This document shows, one piece after another, positions 55,146-64,000 of a DNA stretch of 64,000 nucleotides. The number at the start of each line of letters is the position of its first letter. The stretch's first letter is position 1. The notes under the pieces were generated by a model. That model ran no database searches. It was not told the origin of the DNA and was given only the letters and a program-made list of their open reading frames with translations. The translations under genes were made by a program, and so were the position numbers. Location of the stretch: NCBI GenBank assembly GCA_036927565.1, contig JAYESD010000005.1:155560470-155624469 (forward strand), written 5' to 3'. The DNA comes from Tuctoria greenei (taxonomy: Eukaryota > Streptophyta > Magnoliopsida > Poales > Poaceae).

Positions 55146-55983
55146 TGTCGGTACCCTACGTACCGGGTACCCCGCGATACTGCAAAAAGTGCAAGAAAGT
55201 TCCACCCGTCAGAGCCGGAGGCCCTTGCAGGTCCCACATGTCATGCTGCACCAGACCCGCTCCCTTCACATGGCTGGCTCCCGGGTTAACACGTAAGACC
55301 GGAACTAAAATCCCAACCAAGGGAAGCTCCGGCGACTACACGTGTACAACAGCCCCGGACCTAGCCCCCGTCAGAGAGGAGGTCCGGTACTGACACGTAT
55401 ACAACGACCCCCGGACCTACCCTTCCGGAAGGGAAAGATCCGGATCTGCCACGTGTGGAGCCTCCGAACCTTCATTGCCAACAGAAATACAAGCAGGTCA
55501 CATCCATTACAACATTCAAGGACGGTTAAAGCGACAGTTACAAGACCTAATAATGTGTCATTAATGTTGTATTAATGACAAACGATCAGTGCACCATTAA
55601 TAGGGATAATGCTGCCATGAAGGCACATTATCACACTATTAATGATACTTAATACCCTTAGAAAGTGTATAAGGCCATCAAATGCGCCAGGGCCACATGT
55701 CGGGCCAGATAAGCTTTGTAATGGTCAATCCTTAGAACTATAAAAGGGATGTACTGCATGCACATTGGGGACGGCTGATAGAGGCTGATTCTGGCGAACA
55801 TACTCACACAATACAAAAACACAAACCCCATGGAGTAGGATGTTACGCTCAAGCGGCCCGAACCACGTAAATCTCTAAGATCACCTTCTTGATCTTGATC
55901 TCTACATTCCCCAACCATAAAAGAACCTCCGCGGGCTGCTTCTCAGCAGGTCCGGGGAAAGTGTCGTATCACACACTTCGACA
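55146..55983 (+). repeat. 5' LTR of a truncated LTR element (Tat-like Gypsy suspected)
   Basis: 838 bp from TGTCGGTACCCTACGTACC to TATCACACACTTCGACA. It is followed by TTTGGCGCGCCAGGTAGGGGG, a PBS region seen in some grass Gypsy elements. The LTR contains repeated GTCCGGTAC and CCGGACCTA-like phrases. It is inserted in the minus-strand Copia pol. Confidence 0.8.
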
Positions 55984-56052
55984 TTTGGCGCGCCAGGTAG
56001 GGGGAGTGCCCCGAGATCACAAGATGGTGAATTCAGCTGCTGGATCTTCACA
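55984..56052 (+). other. PBS and leader of the truncated LTR element
   Basis: TTTGGCGCGCCAGGTAGGGGG starts at 55984. An ATG at 56024 opens a short frame (MVNSAAGSSQ) that may be the gag start. The element ends abruptly near 56052, where chromovirus gag DNA on the opposite strand begins. Confidence 0.65.
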
Positions 56053-56320
56053 AGGTTGGTGGCCTAGTCCTCATAAACTCTCCCAATCGGTTATGAGGAG
56101 GCGGGGGTGGCGGTGGAGGCATGTGGGGCTGATTGTTGATGTTGCCAGCCTGCAGCTGTCCCATTGTTTGTATCATGGTCTGCATGAGCTGGTTTTGCAT
56201 AGCCAAAAGCTGCTCAATATTGATATCTCCATGAGCAGGTCCTTGTCCATTGTTGTTCTGAGGTACTCCATGGTTCTCCTCCTCATCATTGCCATCCCTC
56301 TGGTTGCGAGTCCTCACCAT
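56053..56320 (-). pseudogene. Chromovirus-like gag N-terminal fragment (second, truncated copy)
   Basis: The ATG at 56320 opens MVRTRNQRDGNDEEENHGVP, then a Gln-rich helix (IEQLLAMQNQLMQTMIQTMG), a Pro run and NRLGEFMRTRPPT, where the sequence is cut. It is nearly the same as the gag start at 63984 but keeps the Pro-rich frame open, unlike that copy. Downstream pieces are missing. It lies after the PBS of the LTR at 56586-59429, as expected for a copy of the same family. Confidence 0.88.
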
Positions 56321-56585
56321 CTGGAGAAAAGCAATAGGTAAGAATTAGAAAACGTCCCCATCTATATGCATCAAGAGATATCAAACTAAACAACTAACTA
56401 GCCTACGTGGACATGGCAATGCTAAAGCACCCCAAAAATCCTCTATTAAGCACACAAGCAAACAATATATAGCAAACAACACACCGAATAAAAACACATC
56501 GATTCTTGAGTGCTCCTATGTGCTATAAAGTGTCCATTCTATCTAGGGTGCATCCTACGATCAACCTGTGGATCTGATACCATTC
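56321..56585 (-). promoter_or_regulatory. Chromovirus-like leader and PBS
   Basis: On the minus strand TGGTATCAGATCC (56582-56570) follows the LTR end GGTGTCACA by three bases; it is a variant of the initiator tRNA-Met PBS. About 240 bp of AT-rich leader lead to the gag ATG at 56320. Confidence 0.82.
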
Positions 56586-59429
56586 TGTGACACCCAGTTC
56601 CGAAAATGAACCAAGTGAACACATATGTGTGCCCAGGATGTTCAACACACATACACGAGTGCACTCACAAAAGAGTATACAAAAAATTACCACAGAACAA
56701 GATTAATTAACCAAATTTTATTACACAAACCATATTATCCTCGAATACAAGTTCTAATGAATATTGATGACAATTTCAATTAATGCAGCGGAAATAAACT
56801 AATTAAGCAAACTAAACAACTAGGCAACATAAGCAATAGGGTATAGCGCAGCTCCAATCAACACCACAGGCAAGCTGACGGTAGACACAGCCTAGAACTC
56901 CGCATTATCACCATTAAACTCCCAATCCTAACCTGCAACTATTGGGGGGGGGGGGAGATTGCAAGAGTGAGTACATGTCGTACTCAGCAATTGTGGAAAG
57001 TATGACATGTGGCTGATTCAAATGACGACAATAATAAGGGCTGAGTGCTGAGAAGTACATTAAAACATTTGAAAAGCAATATATTATATGTATGTGAAGT
57101 AAACCCATCATAATCATAAGTAATATCATAATACAAGTCCGTCATTACCATCATCAGTAATTCTAGATTTCACCTTTGCCAATAACCATATTCAATACCA
57201 TAAATTAATCCATAACCAGCCATAACCATTACCAAACCATAACCATTCCAAATACTATCCCAATACCGAGTACCCCCTAATCATGGAAGTTGTCCAGGTG
57301 CTCATAACCAGGAGCAAGGCTATCATGATAGTTCATTAGGCTCTGCAGAGTTTGTACCGCTTTACCCACATGTTTGTAATTTCATCACCTTTCGATGACT
57401 AAGAACCTCCCTTATGCCCATGACCCGCCGGTCACATTACACACTTCCGTTGGTGTGTGGCCAAGAGATCACAAAATAGCCTTTACAAAGGGATTAATAG
57501 CCTATTTAGACCCCACTGAGGTTTCACCGGTGGCGATGTCTCCTACAGAGCACATCTTCAACCAAGGGCCCCCTCTTGAGCCATTCGGATCCCAGGGTAG
57601 TCCAACCAATCATCAACAAACCCAATCCGACTACCCCTTCCCTGAGCATCCTTAATGGTCCAAATAGCACTAGCAAATCCCTAATTAACCAGCTACGCCG
57701 CACCCATACTTGGTCTCGTGGTGGCACTGTAGTCCTGGCTTATTCTTGCATGAACCAATCCTTAGATCTAAAGCAAGCAACCACCATATCATCCAACCCA
57801 TCCACATACCAGGCTTGCTTAGATCACCCATTACCACATTACATTAACCAGTTCATGTTAATCATAATCTCATAAATGCATCATTAATGTGTAGTATTGG
57901 TTTCCCATCCCAATTAATTAAGCGAAGCAAAAAGGTAAAAAGCCCATCCTGACTCTCTACCATAATTCCAGGTGACAAGGGTGGTTAAACAATTCTAGTA
58001 AACTTCCTACCATAGGATTTCCCATCAAATTGACACAAGCATGCAATTTTGCAAACAAAACATTTACTTTGAAAATAGGATCAATATGCTTCAAGGACAC
58101 TTGCCTTTCTCTTGCGGTTGATTAGGTTCAAAGCCTTCAAACTCTTGGTGCTGTAGATCCTTCGCGGCACTCTCTAGCGCAAATCCGTCTAATCCGCACA
58201 ATAAACATACAAGACAAGAAACATAATCAAAGAGTTCACAAATATTACTCAATATGACATGATATGTACGATTGATGCAAATGCAAGGTAGAACTTGTTA
58301 ATAGATTGCTTTTAATGATCACTAATTAGTTCTAATAGATTTTAACAAGTTTATACAGGTTTGGATTTGATTAGATACTTTTAGAATTAATTCAATAGAA
58401 ATTAGTCAGCAAAATCGGACTAGTCTGTAGAAGGCCGGACTAGTCCGCACTTCGCAGAACTAGCGAACTAGAGTTTTATAGATCAACGTAAATTTGGAGG
58501 TTAGGTGTTGAATTCACGTAAGGAAAAGAGAATAGAAAGTATACCAGGTGTTTAGGACTCCAATGCATCAAGAAACTTGGAGGTAACACTTGGATCTTGA
58601 TGATCTAGGGTTGGTGATGAACTTGGAGATGAATTGGTGTTGAAGAACGAAAACTTGATGGAGATCTTGATCTTCTTTCGTTTCCTCCTCTTCTTCTTCT
58701 TGCTTGGGATCTCCTCCTCCCTCCTTGATGGTGGCTCTCCACGAACTATGGTTTGGGTGGGGTGGAGAAGTGGCAAATAGATGTCAAGCCAAGGGGTGGG
58801 GTTGTTTATATAGAGGTGGAGGCTAGGGTTAGATGGATTTCGAGTTTGAGAGGAATAGAGGCCGGTTTAGAGTCCCACATGGGATCTAAAAGAGTTAGGC
58901 ACGACGTTCTTAGGCCCACTTAACGTGAAACCCAAGAAACAAGTCGTAAAACAAAAGATCAACTCGGAGTCGTGAAATATCAGACAAGTCCGGAAAGGAC
59001 CGGACTAGTCCGAAGTTGTCCAAAGAGAAAATCGGACAAGTCTGGCAAAAAATTGGACAAGTCCGACTTTAGTCAGAGAGGAAAATAGACAAGTCCACTG
59101 GAACACCGGACTAGTCCAGAAAAGTCCAGGGACTTAGCAAATTTTCAAGGATTCTTGGAATATCGGACTAGTTCGCACAAAATCGGACTAGTCCGAAAGT
59201 TTCCAGAGGCAAAATCGGACTAATCCGCAGCAAAAACGGACAAGTCCGTTTGAAGTCAGAGAGAAATTGGACTAGTCCGTAGTAAATTCAGACTAGTCTG
59301 CACTTTCCTGCATTTTAAGTGCGGTTTTGCTCCAAATCAATTTTAAACTCGTTCCTCTTGTTGTGGGTTAATGTTAAACATGTATATGAGTGTATGCAAG
59401 GCATGATGCATGAAAATGAGGGCGTTACA
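56586..59429 (-). repeat. 2.84-kb LTR shared by two chromovirus-like copies
   Basis: The minus strand starts TGTAACGCCCTCATTTTC at 59429 and ends GGGTGTCACA at 56586. The right side carries a PPT and pol (a 3' LTR context); the left side carries a PBS and gag start (a 5' LTR context). It holds a cluster of about 13 GGACTAGTCC or GGACAAGTCC palindromes (58416-59300) and a G run of 12 at 56944. The plus-strand open frames within it are not coding. Confidence 0.9.
58416..59300. repeat. Cluster of CGGACTAGTCCG palindromes in the Gypsy LTR
   Basis: At least 13 copies of a GGAC(T/A)AGTCC palindrome with flanking C/G occur in about 900 bp, for example at 58436, 59002, 59106, 59187, 59236 and 59267. 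Some keep full symmetry and others carry one change. Confidence 0.85.
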
Positions 59430-59450
59430 AATCTACCCCCCTTAAAATGA
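59430..59450 (-). promoter_or_regulatory. PPT of the chromovirus-like element
   Basis: The minus strand reads TTTTAAGGGGGGTAGATT immediately before the LTR start at 59429. Confidence 0.85.
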
Positions 59451-62400
59451 ATCTCGCCCGCGAGATTCGACACGGAAGAGAAAAGATAGGGAAATTCCTT
59501 CTTGAGATCATCCTCCAATTCCCACGTTACTTCTTTTTCTGTGTGGTGCTTCCATTGAACTTTACACCATCGAATCACCTTGTTCCTTGTGACTCTCTCC
59601 TTGGTTTCCAAGATCTTAACCGATTGCTCGGTATAAGTCAAATCTTCCTCTAGTTCCAATTCTTTCATTGGCACTTGTTCTTCTGGTACTCTCAAGCACT
59701 TCTTGAGCTGGGAAACATGAAAGACATCATGGACGTCCGAAAGATGAGCTGGCATCTCCAACTTATACGCTACTTCTCCTCTTTTGTCCAAAATATTGAA
59801 TGGTACAATATAACGAGGTGCTAGCTTACCTCTTATGTTAAACCTCTTATGACCTCTCATTGGTGACACCTTGAGGTAAACAAAATCTCCTATTTCAAAG
59901 GCTAATTTCCTTCTCCTATTGTCCGCATAGCCTTTTTGTCTTGATTGGGCAGCCCTCAAGTTCTCACGAATGATTTGGACTTGCTTTTCGGCTTCTTGCC
60001 ACACATCCGGACCAAATACTTGAGTTTCTCCTGCCTCATTCCAGAATAAAGGTGTCCTACACTTCCTTCCATAAAGCGCTTCATATGGTGACATTTTCAA
60101 GCTTGCTTGGTAACAAATGTTGTATGAAAATTCCGCATATGGCAAGCTTTTGTCCCAACTTTTTCCATGCTTTAAGGCACAAGCTCTTAACATGTCCTAC
60201 AAAATTTGATTGGTCCTCTCAGTTTGTCCATCCGTTTGAGGGTGATATGCTGAACTAAAATTCAACCTCGTCCCCAAAGCTTCATGCAATTTTTGCCAAA
60301 ACCTGGAAGTAAATTGAGAACCTCTATCCGAGACTATCTTCTTCGGTACTCCGTTTCGACACACAATATGCTCCATGTATATTTTGGCCAATTGTGTAGC
60401 TGTATATTTGGCCTTCACAGGGACAAAATGAGCTGACTTGGTTAAACGATCCACAATTACCCAAATTGAGTCATACTCGGACTGAGTACGTGGTAACCCA
60501 ACTATGAAGTCCATTCCAATTTCTTCCCACTTCCATTCCAGGATCTTTAATGGTTGCAATAATCTAGCTGTCCTCTGATGTTCCGCCTTGACTCGTTGAC
60601 ACACATCACACAATGCCACATATTCAACTATGTCCTTTTTCATGCTATCCCACCAATATCAAGTCTTCAAGTCTTTGTACATCTTTGTACAACCGGGGTG
60701 AATCGAGTATGGCGAGTCATGTGCCTCCTTTAGTATTGTCTCCCGAATATTCTTCACATTAGGCATGACAATCCTTTTTTCCAAGCCATAAGGTACCATG
60801 TTCATCCTCATCAAATCTGAATTCTCTCCCTTCTTCGGTCCTTTCCTTGATTTCCTTGATCTCCTCATCTGTGGTTTAAGCTTCTCGAATTTCTTGCTCC
60901 AAGGTCGGATTTAACTCCATCATCTCCATCTCATTTACAAACCCGAGGTTCAACCGTTCGAACTCCTTACATAACTCGGATGGTAACTCTCGAACTGTGA
61001 GTTGATGACTTACTCCCTTTCTACTCAAAGCATCGGCCACTACATTGGCTTTTCCCGGATGATAGTTGATCCCCAAATCATAATCTTTGATGAGCTCCAA
61101 CCATCTTCGTTGCCTCAAGTTCAGATCCGTTTGTGCAAAAATATACTTCAAACTCTTATGATCTGTATAAATTTCACACCTATGTCCAAGGATGTAGTGT
61201 CTCCAAATTTTCAATGCATGTACCACGACTGCAGGTTCTAAATCATGTGTTGGGTAATTCTGCTCATGTTTCTTCAGTTGTCTTGATGCATAGGCAACCA
61301 TTTAACCTTCTTGCATCAATACACATCGAAGTCCTTGTCTCGATGCGTCGCAATAAATATCAAAACTCTTGCTCACATCTGGCAGTACCAAAACTGAGGC
61401 TGTTGTCAACCTATTCTTCAACTCCTCAAAACTATTTTGACAAGCTTCAGTCCATTGGAAAGACTTTCCCTTCATTAGCAATTCCGTCATTGGCTTGGCT
61501 ATCTTGGAGAAGTCCTTGATGAACCGACGGTAATATCCAGCCATCCCAAGGAAACTCCTTATTTCCTTTACATTTTGCGGCGGTTCCCACTTCAACACGT
61601 CTCTCACTTTTCCAAGGTCAACCGATACTCCTCCTGAGATTATATGATCCAAAAACGACACCTCTCTCAACCAAAACTGACACTTGTTGAACTTGGCATA
61701 CAATTGATGCTCCCTCAATTTCTGTAGTGTAAGCCTCAAGTGTTCCTCATGTTCCTTCTCATCCTTCGACTAGATCATAATGTCATCAATAAACACCACA
61801 ACGAACTTATCCAAGTACTCCATGAAGACCTTATTCATGAGGTACATAAAGTAGGAAGGCGCATTTGTCAATCCAAAAGACATCATGGTGTATTCATAAG
61901 ATCCATACCGTGTTCTAAAAGTTGTTTTGGGTATGTCCGATGGTCTAATCTTCATTTGAAAGTAACCTGACCTCAAATCAATCTTAGAGAAAACAAAAGC
62001 ACCCTTCATCTGATCAAACAAGTCTTCTATGCGTGGCAAGGTGTACTTATTCTTGGTGGTCACCTCGTTGAGAGCTCGGTAATCTACACACATCCTTTGC
62101 GTTCCATCCTTCTTGTCCACAAATAGAACGGGCCCTCCCCAAGGTGAAGAGCTCGAGCGAATAGAACCCTTCTATAATTGCTCTTGAATTTGCTTCTTGA
62201 GCTCCGCTAATTCCATAGGAGGCATCCTATACGGCTTCTTAGCTATAGGTGCAGTTCCAGGTATTAAATCAATAACAAACTCAATGTCTCGATCAGGTGG
62301 CATACCTGACAACTCATCCGGAAAAACATCCAAAAATTCGCACACCACTGGAATTTCCTCAATTGCAGTACCATCCATGTGATTCAGCTCCAATTGCTTC

Positions 62401-62819
62401 GGTGCATGTTGAGTTGCTTCAAATTCTACGGTGATCCCTTCTTCATTAGTCAACTTCACTGTCTTTGTGGCACACTCGATAACTCCATTGTGCTTCCTCA
62501 ACCAGTCCATACCAAGTATAATGTCCAGTCCTTGAGAGTCCAAAACAATGAGGTTGGCGGAGAAGTCTACCCCCCTTATCCTAAGGCTTACTTTTGGACA
62601 TATTATATTTGTCCTCATCTCTCCTCGAGGAGACTTAACCAATAGAGTAAACTTCATATGAGAGATAGGAAAACTATGCTTGGCAACATACTTCGATGCA
62701 ATGAATGAATGCGATGCTCCAGAATCAAATAACATAGTCGCGGGGTTGGAGTTGGCGAGAAACATACCAATGACCACATCATCCGCTTGTTGAGCATCCT
62801 CCGTATAGACATGATTCAC
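59451..62819 (-). pseudogene. Chromovirus-like pol: protease, RT, RNase H, integrase, chromodomain-like tail
   Basis: Protease: TMLFDSGASHSFIASKY near 62730 and ILGMDWLRKHNG near 62510. RT: RMCVDYRALNEVTTKNKYTL, FSKIDLRSGYFQMKI, SFGLTNAPSYF and the box VVVFIDDIMI at about 61775, followed by a stop. RNase H: FDIYCDASRQG and ALKIWRHYILGHRCEIYTDH. Integrase: an HHCC-like region (CDVCQRVKAEHQRT), then Asp in EIGMDFIVGLPR, Asp in KIVSDRGSQF and Glu in TDGQTERTNQ. The tail has KRFNIRGKLAPRYIVPF, VFHVSQLKKCLR and a chromodomain-like KVQWKHHTEKEVTWELEDDL. At least five in-frame stops (near 62121, 61767, 61299, 60656 and 60194) interrupt it. The last frame runs into the LTR, to 59315. Confidence 0.92.
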
Positions 62820-63984
62820 GTTGCCACGAGCAAAATTATGTTGTCCACGGTTCCTTTGTGGCTGTCCTCCATTGGGTCTTGGGTTTTGCCTCGGTGCATT
62901 ACTTCCTTGACCAAGGCCTGACTTAGGACATTGATGCGCAAAGTGTCAAGCTTCTCCACAAGTATAGCACTTCTTAACTCCACCAGAATTATTGGGACGA
63001 GCTTGGTTTTGAGCATTGGCACCAGGAAAGTTAGCACGAGGTGCAAAAGGCATTGGAGGCCTAGGTGCTTGCATGACAGGGCGTTGCTGCACAAACTAAG
63101 TTGGGCATGATGCAAATCCAGGGCGTTGAGCGGGAATAGAAGAGTCGTAATATGGCGCATTAGGTGGTGCAAGGCGAGGGTGCACTTTACTCCCTTGTTG
63201 TTGTCCTTGATATGGCACCTTCCTCTTGTTATCTTGTTCCATCTCACGGACCTTGTTCTCAACCACAATTGCTTTGTCCACAAGCTTCTGGAAGTTGGCA
63301 TAGTCACAGTTGAGTAGTTGCAGTTGGATTTCATTGTTCAAGCCCCTCATGAACAAGCATTGCTTCCGGCTGTCCCGGCTCACATCCTCAGGCGCATACC
63401 TTGAGAGTTGAGTGAACTTATTGAAATATTCACTCACGCTTGATCTTCCTTGTCTCAAGTTCTCAAATTCTTGCCTGTTCAAAATCATAACACCTTCCGG
63501 CACATAATGGGAACAGAAACTCTCCTTGAATTCTGCCCAAGTAATTCTCTCTTGGTTCTCATGAGCATTGCATAGTGAATCCCACCAATCCGCAGCTGCT
63601 CCAACTAGTTGATAAGAAGCGAAAAGCACCTTCCCTGGTCACTACATTGGACAATAGCAAGTTTCTTCTCCACAGACTTGAGCCAATCATCCGCACCCAT
63701 AGGGTCAGCAGCTTGAGCAAAGGTTGGTGGCCTAGTCCTCATAAACTCTCCCAATCGGTTATGAGGAGGCGGGGGTGGCGGTGGAGGCATGTGGGATTGT
63801 TGATGTTGCCAGCCTGCAGCTGTCCCATTGTTTGTATCATGGTCTGCATGAGCTGGTTTTGCATAGCCAAAAGCTGCTCAATATTGATAGCTCCATGAGA
63901 AGGTCCTTGTCCATTGTTGTTCCGAGGTAGTCCATGGTTCTCCTCCTCATCATTGCCACCCCTATGGTTGCGAGTCCTCACCAT
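62820..63984 (-). pseudogene. Chromovirus-like gag
   Basis: The ATG at 63984 opens MVRTRNHRGGNDEEENHGLP, with the same Gln-rich helix as the copy at 56320. A small deletion at about 63795 shifts the frame before the Pro run. The frame 63629-63096 holds the retrotransposon-gag core (AADWWDSLCNAHENQERITW, EFENLRQGRSSVSEYFNKF). A CCHC knuckle (CYTCGEA...HFAHQC) near 62970-62930 has a stop inside it. Gag would form the particle shell and package RNA. Confidence 0.88.
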
Positions 63985-64000
63985 CTGGAGAAAAGCAATG
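63722..64000 (-). repeat. Second copy of the gag-start segment
   Basis: 63722-64000 matches 56052-56335 in the same orientation at high identity, with a few substitutions and one small indel after GCATGTGGG. This is the repeated 5' end of the chromovirus-like family. Confidence 0.88.

Larger units (their letters stand above)
59451..64000 (-). mobile_element. Chromovirus-like Gypsy element, internal region (5' LTR outside window)
   Basis: Gag, protease, RT, RNase H, integrase and a chromodomain-like tail follow each other on the minus strand from 63984 to 59451, the Gypsy order with integrase last. With long LTRs and an initiator-Met PBS this fits the Tekay/Del group of chromoviruses. The 5' LTR should lie beyond 64000. 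Confidence 0.9.

Noticed and set aside
57395..57875. 86-99-aa plus-strand frames in the Gypsy LTR
   Set aside because: They lie within LTR sequence with no family signature and no conservation that can be shown.
58552..58776. Lys-rich minus-strand frame in the LTR (KKKKRRKRKKIK)
   Set aside because: It comes from a TTCTTC-rich low-complexity stretch inside the LTR.
62816..63334. 172-aa minus-strand frame
   Set aside because: It is a shadow of the chromovirus gag in another frame; the gag core and zinc knuckle are in the neighbouring frames.

Overview
The window looks like intergenic plant DNA, most likely from a grass. The evidence is nested L1-type LINEs with zinc-knuckle ORF1s, CACTA elements with GACGGC-type subterminal repeats, Sirevirus-like Copia elements, and a chromovirus-like Gypsy element with long LTRs. 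I found no intact host gene, tRNA, rRNA or CRISPR array. Almost every coding stretch belongs to a transposable element, and most carry frameshifts or stops. The one host-derived piece is a NAC-domain exon captured inside a CACTA element.

Layout, left to right. At 1-3894 are two Sirevirus-like LTRs of one family in opposite orientation (104-1547 on the minus strand, 2449-3894 on the plus strand), with 0.9 kb of the plus element's 3' internal DNA between them. At 3895-7392 is the 5' half of a minus-strand CACTA element (CACTA-C: tnp2 fragment, three 360-bp tandem repeats, terminus at 7392). From about 8077 to 53840 lies one plus-strand LINE (LINE2, about 6.8 kb once insertions are removed), expanded to about 46 kb by nested insertions. 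At 53.8-55.1 kb is a minus-strand Copia fragment, cut at 55146 by an LTR plus leader with a TGGCGCGCC-type PBS. From 56053 to the window end is a minus-strand chromovirus-like Gypsy array: a partial second copy, a shared 2.84-kb LTR, then a near-complete gag-pol.

Nesting inside LINE2. (1) LINE3, 5'-truncated, 8731-10188, 14-bp TSD. (2) CACTA-D, 11108-13167, TSD TAT, itself holding a hAT-like element at 11286-12204 with 8-bp TSD TTAATAAA. (3) LINE1, minus strand, 14864-44793, 15-bp TSD CCATGCTATATGATT. LINE1 is split by CACTA-E (15543-18173, TSD TGC, Ulp1-like peptidase gene) and by CACTA-F (19856-40019, TSD GTT/GTC). CACTA-F carries tnp2, a second transposase gene and the NAC fragment, and its tnp2 is split by Sirevirus C (24274-34556, 5-bp TSD). 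(4) A short-LTR Copia, 47324-52817. Host reading frames resume across most of the junctions, so the order of events can be read: LINE2 first, then LINE1, then CACTA-F, then Sirevirus C.

How the parts work: LTR elements encode gag, protease, integrase, reverse transcriptase and RNase H; LINEs encode a nucleic-acid-binding ORF1 and an endonuclease-RT ORF2; CACTA elements encode a TNP2 transposase plus a second, TNPA-like protein. Nothing here shows a host pathway or a defence system. The interest is in structural history: capture, shared-LTR recombination, template-switch-like rearrangement and long poly-C tracts. Boundaries were read by eye, so exact ends may be off by a few bases.
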